From contig NC_061812.1 of assembly GCF_021462225.1 (NCBI RefSeq), positions 36,877,175 through 36,941,174 on the forward strand: a stretch of 64,000 nt of DNA. Direction: 5' to 3'. Positions 54,883-64,000 of this stretch are shown here, piece after piece. This stretch comes from Girardinichthys multiradiatus. Taxonomy: Eukaryota > Chordata > Actinopteri > Cyprinodontiformes > Goodeidae. The translations under genes and the position numbers were made by a program. Below the pieces are notes generated by a model, which saw only the letters and a program-made list of their open reading frames with translations, had not been told where the DNA came from and made no database searches. Positions within the stretch are counted from its first letter, which is position 1; every line of letters starts with the position of its first letter.

Positions 54883-57415
54883 GTAAGATCTGTTGTTAAA
54901 ATGAAAACTAGTACACACTACATAATTTCTGGTATTGGCAGAGCTGGAAATAAAATGGATCAAGTGATCTTTGCAAGAGAAGTAACAGTAATTTATTAAA
55001 GTAAATGTAAAAATAACTTAATTAAAATGTACACAGGTATAAATTTATATAGATTTGTTTTGCAATAGAAAAAGGGTCTCATATGTGCACTGTTGAAAGG
55101 ATATGTGGTGTTATTCTCAAATTTGTTGTATTAAATTGTAAGCCTTAGAATGTAACATACAATAACAATATCAATCACTACATTTTAATACTGAATATTG
55201 AAATGTGACTCCTTTAGCTGCAATATCCTACTGTACTCATTTTGCCCCTATACACATACGGATCCAATGGAAGCTCCATCCAGAAACTTAAAAAGTTAAC
55301 TGATCAACCATAATTAATCAATACCAGACAATGCTGACAACAGACTCTTCTGGTTGAAAGGTGTCATGGAGTAAACACTCAGTCATTTTCAGGTTTATTA
55401 AGATGTTTAAAAATGAATAAATAGGACGCTCAAAAGGTATGAGCTAAATATGAGAAAATGTTGAAACATGTCTATGGTTCATTCAGCTGGGTAAGAATAG
55501 GAGAGATTAGGCTGTGTGGTTTTTTTTTTTTTTTGTCTTTGACTTCTGTCTGTAATGGAACTTGCTGGATTTGTAAATATTAGCAGCCTTTTGGAAATCA
55601 GAGTGAAGTTACAGATCTAGATTATCTAGGAAGTACACATAAAGACTGCTGCTCTGAAGCGCTGGCAGAGCTGGCATCACTATGTCCAAACTGGCAGTGA
55701 AAAATAAAGTGGACACTGAGACTGACTTCTGCCTGTGCTTCAAAATAGTGTGAAAGTTCCTTAACACTGTTATAGTAGCTGATTGGACTGCATGAGACAG
55801 CTTTCTTTGTGTGATACTGCACACACAAGCATTGCTCTTTGTTCAACATTGCACTCAACTCTAATGGGTCTGTAAGTGAGCAACTCTACCTCAGCTGCTT
55901 TTCATATCAGGCACAGAAGAAGCAGCATGAAGAAACAAGTGAAGATTGAACATGTAGCAGCAGCACATGGAGCATACACTGAACCAATAAAGGCCAGTGT
56001 CTGGATCACCCACCTGCTGACGAGTTATTCGTATTCAGAGAAAAATTGGTAACTTGGGCAGTCATGCAACATACATATATTTGGAAAAAAATCATATTCA
56101 GATGAGTTCATATTTAAATGATTCATTGTATAACTATGGTGTTTACTGACATAAACAGACAATTTATTCACCCTTTTCAAGAAAGCGTCTTATTGAAACA
56201 ATTACATTGAGTTTGAACTTTCAGTGCTACAGTTAAGGTATTTATCCTTGGGATGGTTACAAGTTTGATGTTAAGCTTTTAGAAGCTGTGGGTTCTAATG
56301 CTTTGGGAAAACATTGCTGACACTGGATAATAAAGCAGGTACCTTCCTTTCAATTGGAGCCAGAGAGGAATCATGGGTTCCCATCAGTTCTTGGGTTTAT
56401 CTGTAGCTGAATGGGATGTGGTTTTGCTGACTGCGAGGCCCACACTGCTGCACCCTGATTTCAGTGCAACCAGCAGTACCAGCCTATCATTGTAGATGTT
56501 CTCTGTGTTGTTCCAAAAGCAACAATTCAAACATAGGAAACTTAGTAACACGGAATTTAATAGCCTTTCCACAATTACAGAATGTTGTCCTCTTGGACAC
56601 CCTTCATTAACAACTGTTACAACTTTAACAACTTCTTTGTTATTTTATTATTTTTTAATATTATATCTTCGTATTCTTGAGACCATAGTAATTGCCGACT
56701 TAACTGGCACAGCTGTTGAGTAAAGGAAATAAGCCCGAGGGTTCAGTGAAGTGTTTGCTTTTATTACTCAGCAGGGATTAAGGGATACAAATTTTATTTG
56801 ACTTGTTAATGAGAAAACATCAGAGGCCTCACATCACATGGAAGAAAGTACTAAAGCTAAGTGTTGAAATAAAAAACTATTCTATAAATGTTAATGTAGA
56901 AGATAACTGCATTTTAAAATAAGGTGTCACAGACGTTTTAGATATGCCATAAAAGAGGCTGTTGATCTTTATTATTAAAAATGTTGGAAACTGTTTCTTG
57001 ATCTAAATCACAAAGGCTAGTATTTGTTTACTTTTGGCTTGTTTTAATGATTAGTCTTTTACTGGATGTAAGCTCAAGTTGCTGTAATGGCTAAATTAAT
57101 GTAATGGCTATAATGGCTAAATTAGTGCCAGGTTTTCAAAATAAGCTGGTCCCTTTGATTTTATTTTCCATAGGTTATTTACGGTATAAAGTTTTGTCCT
57201 TGTCCTTTTTTGAGCATCCAGCATATGTTTGGGCACTGTTGTAGTGTTTTATGTGGCCTATGTGCTGTTTTTTTCTCCAGAGTACTTGTTCAAAAGGTGA
57301 AACAGGCGAACGGTGATACATGACAAGATGATGAATGCTTAGTCATGAGACCCACTATTTTTGCTGTATAGACAGATACAAGGTTTGTATTTATTAAACT
57401 GAAAATAGCTGGTTT
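54883..57415. other. Presumed slc2a9 intron, no recognised feature
   Basis: AT-rich, chance ORFs only (for example 55609-55858 on -). I looked for the last slc2a9 exon and did not find one. Confidence 0.45.
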
Positions 57416-57642
57416 TGTCATATTGTGTGGTTGAGAAGGACCAAAATGCAGGCAGGAGGACGGGAGCCGCATGGTGAGTCGACAAGATTTAATAATAATT
57501 GACAAACACTTACAGACACAGGCAGGGTAACAGGCAAGAACACTGAGACGAGGAACTAGAGAGATACGCAACAGCAAATGCAGAGTATCCGCTCGCGAAC
57601 AATGAAAAACAGAGAACTTAGAAATTATGAAATAAAAGCCCG
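57416..57642 (-). repeat. LTR-like fragment of the solo-LTR family
   Basis: Begins 'tgtcatattgtgtggttg' and contains 'ggacgggagccgcatggtg', 'aataattgacaaac', 'ggcagggtaacaggcaagaa', a style of sequence shared with the LTRs at 48900 and 61324. The other end is unclear. 'ggtttt' occurs at 57411 and at 57642, a possible but weak target duplication. Confidence 0.45.
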
Positions 57643-58059
57643 GTTTTCAATTGGTGTAAAAAATACATCGAAAAACTACTCCACAAGTAACTAATAATAA
57701 CCCACTCTGAACACAAACAGAAAAAAAGAGTGAAAAAAATAAAGTATAACTTTAACAAACCAATCCTCTAATCCTGTTGCACAGGAGAAAATAAACTGTC
57801 ACTGTAACCCTGTTAAAATGTACAGATTTTGCATTTCAGAGGTAAAGTGATAAGGATGCAGAACTGATAGAAACCATGTCCAGAGTCTTGTTTCCGTTTG
57901 CTTCTGTCTCTGCTTTTCTTTACACTTTTATAAAAATGGTATGTTACAAAATACATATTTTCCCCAAAAATGAATGGAAAACCATTGGCATTTTGGCAAA
58001 CAAACTCTTCATATATTTAATGAGCAGCATTTTGCATGCTTTTAAGGATTTATCAGTGG
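57643..58059. other. Intronic, no recognised feature
   Basis: Nothing assignable. Confidence 0.4.
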
Positions 58060-58255
58060 TGATGAGCTCCAGATCTTTGTGGCTTGAAGGCCTCCTTGCC
58101 ATCACCCTAATTTTAGCTCCTTCCACAGATTCTCCCTCCCCAGATTCTCTATCAAGTTCAGATTCTCTAACAAGTTCGGACTCTGGTTGAGCCACTCCAA
58201 AACCTTAATGTTACTTCCAGTCAGGAGAAACATATTGGTCAAATAAAAATAAATG
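58060..58255. repeat. Tc1-like relic related to 10691-11240
   Basis: 'gaaggcctccttgccatca' (58086) and 'gttacttccagtcagga' (58211) recur in the same order and near the same spacing as at 11091 and 11185. The internal 'gattctcta' units are duplicated here. No coding capacity. Confidence 0.5.
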
Positions 58256-59534
58256 TTTTAACTAGGGTTGCTCTATATTTGGCAAACATAATGTAGCAAT
58301 ATTATTCTTGCATGTCGCAATGATGATTTTGATTATGATTTACTCTAATTTTCCTAACTACTCTGTTGTTAATCATCACAATTTTTCTACCACTCTCCCT
58401 AAGTTGTATCTTGGTCAATGAGATTTTTATCTGCACCCAAAATATTATACTCTACCGAATATTGCAACCAGTGCTTTGTGATATGATAGATTAAGATTGA
58501 CATCGGGAAGAAGATTGTGATCTTATATTTTGTGCAGCCCGACATTAAACCTAAATCGGCCGAGGGCCTGAATAATTCTGGGCGTTTCTTTCTCTCTCTC
58601 AGTCTTTCTCTGTCTTTACATTATATATACAGACCCATTCAATACATTAGAATATTATTGAAAAGTTCCTTTATTTCATTATCCCCATTACTAAGTGAAA
58701 CACATTACATAGATTAATTACACACAGACCAATATTTTAAACCCTTCCCTCTCCTCCCCTTAGTCAAAGTTTGAGAGAGGAGATGGAGGTTCGCTTCTTC
58801 ACTCACAGACATTATTAATTCATGTTTTAGGTTAGTAATGTGGAAAACTTGTTAACCAGCCCCCCCTGTAAGTGTAAAGAGGTGAATAAGGTCGGTAGTG
58901 AGTTGGTGTTTATATATTTAAGCAGGCACGGAGCGATTTCTATCGGAATCGCACAACAACAAATAAAACTACTACTTGTTATGAAGGACGAACTGCATGG
59001 TCATCTGATAAGGAGGTAGTCAGCTGACTAAACAGGGATGCGCAGAATGCGATGTACTTGGTGGTTAGCCCACGCAGCTGTTAGTCTGGCATGGCTTGGA
59101 GCTGACCTGCTTGAAAGAACCACACTAGAACTTTTGGATGCTAATCTTCATCCCATCATTATAGGATGGTGCTATAGGAAGGATTCAGCTGTAAGTAAAC
59201 ATGTAGCATGAACACTTACATGTTCTTTTTATTTTTGCTGGCTTCATTGCAACCTCCCTGAATCGGGCTGGATGTCCCAGCATCCAGCTAATGGGTTAGT
59301 TGCCCAGCCTGTATCTACATGTCGCTAACTGATAAAAGCAAAATCAGTACAGAGGTTGGTTACCGTGAAGACTATGGCCACTGGCCTGTGGGGAGATATT
59401 CCTGACCAATGAATCTCACAGATTGCTGTTTTTTATCTTCAATTCTCAAGATGATTCTACTTCATTAAAGTCACCTAGACAGGAGAAATACAATTGCTCT
59501 ACATATATTTCTAATGTCTTTGAAAACGATAAAT
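58256..59534. other. Intronic, no recognised feature
   Basis: AT-rich, a TC-rich low-complexity patch near 58588-58617. Nothing else recognised. Confidence 0.4.
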
Positions 59535-60088
59535 AAGGCCCTGTTTAGACGACAATGTTTTCTGGTGAAAATGGAAAAGTTTAGTTGTGTTTCTACTGTA
59601 CATTTACACAACAGCACTGCACATTTTGAAAATGGCACAATTTGATTTTCCAGGGTGTGATGGTTTGAAAACCTACTGGTCTCTGTTTGTCGTTTAAATG
59701 GGAAAAATTTAATCTTTCTTACAGGGAAGCCCTAGGTCATGTGCAGTATGAGTGAAATCAGTAGAATTTATTGCACACACGCACAACATAACGGCTGTCA
59801 GTTTAAAACCCACAGAGGATGACGATATCAACAATAACAATGCTGCTAACTCTGTCTAATGACAGTTCTCCAACCGGTTCTCGTTTCTCCCCCGTTTTGT
59901 AAACAGGAAGTATTTGCACATGTTCTTGAATTTCAAAGTACATACCGCCAAGTAATAGCGTGTCGGCGGAATTACACCATTTTCACCATGTGAATGGAGA
60001 TTGTTACAACGTTGTCATGTAAATGTGTTAACAGAAATGGGGGGAAAATCCCGTTTTCAATGGATTGTTGTCGTGTAAATAGGGCCTG
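59535..60088. mobile_element. hAT-like non-autonomous element (MITE), about 554 bp
   Basis: The left end 'aaggccctgtttagacgaca' and the reverse complement of the right end 'caggccctatttacacgaca' match at nearly all positions, giving inverted repeats of at least 20 bp. No ORF of note inside. An 8-bp target duplication is not evident, so it is either decayed or the ends are slightly misplaced. Confidence 0.6.
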
Positions 60089-61318
60089 AGTTACTTGGTA
60101 CTGGTTACCTGTTAAAATGTGTTCTACATTCTTTATAGACTTTAATTTCATCTGCATCATAATCAGCAGTAGTTTTGAATTTTAACACAGATTTTAAATG
60201 TCACCTCAAGAACTGTGGATTAAATATTGATTTTTAGATTGTAATCTTGGAGTTTAAAGGCTTAAACAGTGAAAAAAGAGCAGTTGAAAGTGTTTTAACA
60301 AAGAAAAGACTTTTGGTCTTTGTTTAAGAACCCTTTAATCAAATTCTAATGATATTATATTGCAGCAAAGGTCACCGCTTTCCCATTTATCCTTTTTTAT
60401 AAATTATGGTCATCTTTGAAGCACTCCAAATCCTCCCAAAGGAGCTCCTCTTAAGATGTGCTACTTTAGAGCAAAGTTATGAGCAAATACCATGGTTTAA
60501 GACAAAGGATTTTATTGGTATTTGAGAACAACACATTTTCCTTCAAACTCCACTGATGCATCCAAAAACTGGCTGTTGTGTCAGGCAAGTTTACATCACT
60601 ACTTACAGTCACATTGTCTTCTCTCTTTCCTCAGTTACTCTCAGTATCTTATATTGCTTTCACAGCTTTTGTTTTTCCCCTTGTTGACCTTCAGTCTTTA
60701 CTTTTGAAATTTATTCTGTGAGTTATTCACTTTAGGAACTTTTCCACGAAGCCCTTACAAGAACTAATGCTTAATTTAGAAGTACAGTAGAGTTTAACTT
60801 TGACATTTGGTTAGTTACTATTTCTTGGTCAGTACACTTCTTAACATGAGGTAATCAAACAATATGCTGTTGGAAGGTGAGTCCAACAGAACATCTTACA
60901 CAGAGTGATTTAAAGATTTTGATGGGGTTTACCAGATTTACATATTTATACTAGCAAAGACTCCTCAGATGATATTTGTGTAGATATTCATAATCATTCT
61001 TTTTGGTTGGCTTTACTTAAACATTTGTTTATTTTTATTTTTTTTAACCGTGTCCTGTCCGGCAGAGTAGCGCTGAGAATTGTTGTCTGAGTGCCAAGAA
61101 AAAAAACAGATTTACTTTCACAAGTGGAGCATTACACCTACGCTTTATAACTCTGCTTTATATTTATAAAACAAAACTTTATTAGAAACTGCTTTGGGAT
61201 TATTTCAATTGTTACGGATACGGAGACAGAAATGAAAAGGAAAAAAATGAGAAGCACGAAAGAGAGAGAGGTGGGGCAAAAAGGAAAAGGGGAGAGAAGG
61301 AGAAAAGAAGGGAGGGAA
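60089..61318. other. Intronic, no recognised feature
   Basis: Nothing assignable; a purine-rich low-complexity patch (gagaga/aaggga) near 61230-61320. Confidence 0.4.
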
Positions 61319-61417
61319 GAAAGTGTCAGGGGTAGTGTAGCGGAGGACCCCGGAATGCAGACGGACAGGCAGCATGACGGTAGGTGAATAAACTGATTTA
61401 ATAAATGAAACTTACTT

Positions 61418-62620
61418 CAATTCAATTCAATTCAAATTCAAAGATACTTTATTGATCCCCGAGGGGAAATTAGAATTCCAGTACAACCCATCCAAACATA
61501 CATCATGACACAAGACAATGGGGGGGACGGGTCACCGAGGCTTTGCTGCCCGCTCACAGGCGCTGCCCTTGCTAGATGAGAAAAGAGGCCACATTAGGTA
61601 AGTAGAGGGGAAAAAAAATCATATTTCACACTTTATCCTTAGCAGGATACAGTTTGAGATTGCAAAAAACCTCAGCACAAAGAAGCAACAAATTTACAAA
61701 ACAACATCATGCTGGGAACGGTGAAGGTGGTGTGAGGGGTGCATATGTTTATCTTGAGCATGTGTGTGTGTGCAAGTGAGTGTGTGCAAGTAAGTCCATG
61801 AAGCACTGTCACAGAGGCCATTGTCCTTGATGGTTCGTTGGAATGTACATCAACCAGCTACAAAGTTCTGAGCAGGTCCACAGGTGTCCTCAGGGAAGGG
61901 AGGGGGCAGAGGGAGCAGAGCGTCATGTTTACATAACTTCCAGGAGAAGTTGAAGATAGCCAGCCATCAAGGCCGCACAGGGGAGCCAGATTCAGAAAAA
62001 CAATAATTATTTGGGTTAGGCTGACTCTTAATTTTCCGTCAGCCTTGAGAGTCTCACTGGTGCTTCTCAAAGGCGAATCCAAATAGACAAATTCCTGGTC
62101 TTTCTGCCAGATCCAAGCGAACAACTTTCTCCAAGATTTGTACCATTTCACCCCTGAGTCCAGGAACCGCAACCCGCTTGTGATCCTGTATAAGGATCAC
62201 ATCCAGTCTGCGATTCAGCTCACGTAACATCTCAGTCTGAGTGTTGATCGCTCTGAAGATCCCATCACACATGCCGGGCAGCCTTACAATGGCCAGAACA
62301 GCTGCTGACATTCTCCGAATTTCCCGATATGCCAGGTAACCGCTGACTCCAAAAAGCAGAAATCCTGATATCAAACATCCAATTATATACACATCTTCCA
62401 CATCCTCGACTGACATTATCGACAGACACACAATCCTCCACTTCTGCCAGGAGTCCATCGTGTATCCGGAGAAAAATGTCCCATCCGGGCAAGTGGGCTC
62501 TCCCGACCCCTGTCTTCTCGTTGAGAAAATTTGATCAATTGCATTGAGAGACCAGCTGACCAAATCCATAATTTGGAAGAATTTGGAAGATGTGCATAAA
62601 GAGGCTCCAAAAAAAAGACA
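61418..62620 (-). mobile_element. Retroposed unit with ORF, ending in a LINE-like tail
   Basis: On the minus strand it has a short leader, a 171-codon ORF (62569-62054), about 600 nt of 3' untranslated sequence, and an end reading 'cctcggggatcaataaagta' followed by a (ttgaa)n-type tail at 61418-61440. Such a terminal module with a short repeat tail is common to many fish repeats and is expected for copies made by LINE machinery. The start is approximate. No reverse transcriptase is present, so it must be mobilised in trans. Confidence 0.6.
62054..62569 (-). CDS. Uncharacterised single-pass membrane protein, 171 aa, in a repeat unit
   Basis: An intact ORF from ATG 62569 to the stop at 62054. 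I do not recognise a named family. Visible features: an N-terminal region of about 58 residues with Cys and Trp ('GEPTCPDGTFFSGYTMDSWQ', residues 24-43); an acidic patch 'VEDVEDV' just before a transmembrane helix (about residues 60-82, 'YIIGCLISGFLLFGVSGYLA'); then basic residues and a helix-prone segment ('AINTQTEMLRELNRRLDVIL', residues 107-126). No signal peptide, protease or polymerase motif. Topology by the positive-inside tendency: N-terminus outside, C-terminus inside. It is embedded in a retroposed unit inside a solo LTR, yet has no stop or frameshift, which is unusual in this window. It may be a mobile-element protein, or a retrocopy of a host gene. Confidence 0.55.
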   Translation of the reverse strand: MDLVSWSLNAIDQIFSTRRQGSGEPTCPDGTFFSGYTMDSWQKWRIVCLSIMSVEDVEDVYIIGCLISGFLLFGVSGYLAYREIRRMSAAVLAIVRLPGMCDGIFRAINTQTEMLRELNRRLDVILIQDHKRVAVPGLRGEMVQILEKVVRLDLAERPGICLFGFAFEKHQ

Positions 62621-63036
62621 GGCGTGGCATAAACATTTACATGAGTCGAAACAGCTTGAAGTGATCCATAATGTTTCCGCGAGGAATGAACAGAACAGAT
62701 GTGTATATATAGAACAAGAACCAGGTGAAATGAGGAGACTGAATGCTAGGTGCAGGTGAACCGAATGAAGTTAATTGACAGACAGGTGAGAACACAACGT
62801 GACTGGAACAAAACAGAAATTCAAGTATACAAACTAACAGAAACATAACTAGAAAAACATGAAAGTAAAGCATAACCAGATCCAAAAACCTAACTTGACA
62901 AAACATGAACTAGAAGGCAAAAACTAAAGCATGACCAGGAAAATAACAGAAGCATGATTAAAAACCTATCAATAATGATAATAATAATAATAATAAGAAG
63001 AAGAACCCAAAAATACCCACAAATCATGACAGAAAG

Positions 63037-63239
63037 AAGGATGAAGAGAATACAAGATAACACCCTGCTTGCCTCTACACCTACAGAAACATTCATGTTA
63101 ACATCTTTATTACCAAAAAGTGCATGGTACTTATGAATGCAAGATCAATATAGAACATTTGTGTATCTATTAACACCTGATTCTAAACACCTGTGGCTCT
63201 GAGTGTGAGCGTGCTTGTGTATACAAGGTTTCTCCATAA
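63037..63239. other. Flank of the solo LTR
   Basis: No feature recognised. Confidence 0.4.
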
Positions 63240-64000
63240 AAATAGGCAATAGTGAGTGTGAGGAACCACAGACCTGCCCCACAGACCTGGGACAGATACG
63301 GAGGACAGATACGGATGTCTATGGCTTGGATCTCCTCCGTATCTGTCCTCCGTACCCGGGACAGATACGGAGGAGATCCAAGCCATAGACATCCAAAGGC
63401 CCCCCAGTGCACAGGAACCCAAGGAGAGGCATTGCCCAGACTACCGCAAGCCCCCCAGAGAAGAGCAGGGGAGTGTCCCAGGGCAACCACCCAGCAGCCA
63501 CAGTGCAGAAGCCCCAGGGAGCTGCAGCGACGAGCCCACAGGCCCCGCCGGCAGCTGTCTATGCCGGAGCAGATCCAGCCATGGACCCAGAGACCCGAGA
63601 CCCCAGGACATATCACTCCCCAAGCAGAGGCCCGACAGAGCCCAGGTGTCCAGGCCCCGGCAAGCAGCCACCAGGTGTGAGCCGGCACACACCAAAGCAC
63701 CAAGCCCCAGACACCGAGAACCACAAGTACACCAGCAGACAGAGACACCAACCACCGGCAGGTAGTGTGGCAGGGAGGAAATAGGCCCCACATTTGATGG
63801 GGACTTAAACTGATCCAGGAGAGGGAGCAGTCCAAGTCCCGACCTGACACAAAAATCACCACACAGTCACAGTCACACATTCCCACCCTCATGCGTACAC
63901 ATAAAAACACTCACACCCACACACCCAACGTAAAGACAAACAACAATCGTCGTTCACTCACTCACACTCCCCACACATACTCTATACTCCGAGGCGACTG
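63240..64000. repeat. C-rich, purine-poor repeat-like region with hairpin and CA-rich end
   Basis: Composition changes sharply to C/A/G-rich with few T on the + strand, so long ORFs (63170-63910 on -, 63252-63784 on +) arise in several frames at once, which argues against any of them being genes. Tandem 'acagatacgga' units and a perfect hairpin lie at 63290-63394. The end is rich in 'cacac'. It may be the 5' region of a fish LINE; that is inference. Confidence 0.4.
63313..63394. repeat. Perfect hairpin, 36-nt arms, 10-nt loop
   Basis: 63313-63348 and 63359-63394 are exact reverse complements. The arm sequence also contains the 'acagatacgga' unit found tandemly just upstream. Confidence 0.93.

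Larger units (their letters stand above)
61324..63031 (-). mobile_element. Solo LTR (Gypsy type) interrupted by a retroposed unit
   Basis: The outer ends are 'tgtcaggggtag' on + and '...caaatcatgaca', with a perfect 5-bp duplication GAAAG at 61319-61323 and 63032-63036. On the minus strand a TATA-like 'tctatatatacac' lies near 62700. The LTR body is split by a nested insertion of about 1.2 kb (61418 to about 62620). The (ata)n stretch near 62975-62995 lies in the LTR. Confidence 0.75.

Noticed and set aside
63170..63910. Long ORFs on both strands (246 codons on -, 142 and 125 on +)
   Set aside because: The region is compositionally extreme and tandem/inverted repetitive, so several frames are open at once. 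No domain, signal or splice context supports any of them.
54883..64000. Last exon of slc2a9 (TM12, C-terminal tail)
   Set aside because: I looked for a phase-0 acceptor followed by a TM12-like frame and a PETK-type motif but found none, so I do not annotate it.
1..64000. CRISPR arrays, prophage or bacterial operons
   Set aside because: No regularly spaced repeats, Shine-Dalgarno-led gene clusters or bacterial gene density; splice sites and vertebrate repeats point to a fish genome.

Overview
The window looks like euchromatic DNA of a teleost fish. It is AT-rich, intron-dominated and full of fish-type transposons: Rex3, several Tc1/mariner families, Ty3/Gypsy, L2-like LINEs, tRNA-derived SINEs and class I endogenous retroviruses. 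No bacterial-style gene organisation, rRNA, functional tRNA or CRISPR array was seen.

The only host gene I can support is a facilitative hexose/urate transporter of the SLC2A9 (GLUT9) type on the + strand. Three consecutive coding exons are present: 7301-7402, 9085-9160 and 54755-54882. Their lengths (102, 76 and 128 bp), phases and protein sequence fit the GLUT core from the TM8-9 loop to TM11. The first exons and the last exon (TM12 and C-tail) were not found, so the gene should extend past both edges. The intron between the second and third exons is about 45.6 kb and holds most of the other features.

Layout. 1-7300: non-coding DNA, a LINE tail at about 2.0 kb, and a Rex3 retrotransposon (3.6-6.2 kb) with its RT core deleted. 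7.3-9.2 kb: two slc2a9 exons around a Tc1 relic. 9.2-21.5 kb (start of the giant intron): a Tc1 relic, an L1-like fragment next to a perfect palindrome, a retroviral env relic (about 11.6-12.3 kb), an LTR with a tRNA-Ser-like primer site and the start of gag (16.8-17.9 kb), a Tc1 copy (18.2-19.5 kb) and a Tc1 MITE. 21.4-28.8 kb: a nested stack in which a LINE was split by a minus-strand endogenous retrovirus (ERV1), and a second Tc1 element sits in the ERV1 3' LTR. 28.8-33.6 kb: a Gypsy element with a 5' LTR but no recognisable 3' LTR. 34.1-36.3 kb: two more Tc1-type elements. 36.8-38.6 kb: an L2/CR1-type LINE with an esterase-like ORF1. 43.0-44.9 kb: a second Rex3 and an L2-like RT tail. 46.3-47.1 kb: a tiny provirus (ERV2). 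48.9-49.4 kb: a solo LTR. 51.7-53.3 kb: SINEs and a LINE tail. 54.8 kb: the third slc2a9 exon. 57-64 kb: an LTR fragment, a Tc1-type relic, a hAT-like MITE, and a solo LTR (61.3-63.0 kb) interrupted by a retroposed unit carrying an intact 171-codon membrane-protein ORF, followed by a C-rich region with a perfect hairpin.

Two observations are the most interesting. First, ERV1 and ERV2 belong to different families but share an unusual architecture: only the first 43 or 34 nt of U3, then a 3' internal fragment, the polypurine tract and a complete 3' LTR, bounded by perfect 4-bp target duplications. This suggests DNA that integrated without a normal 5' LTR, and I propose a specific reverse-transcription route. 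Second, the 171-codon ORF lies in a unit whose end looks like a LINE-type tail, which may define a mobile gene cassette. The remaining elements are mostly decayed and act as an archive of insertions in one intron.
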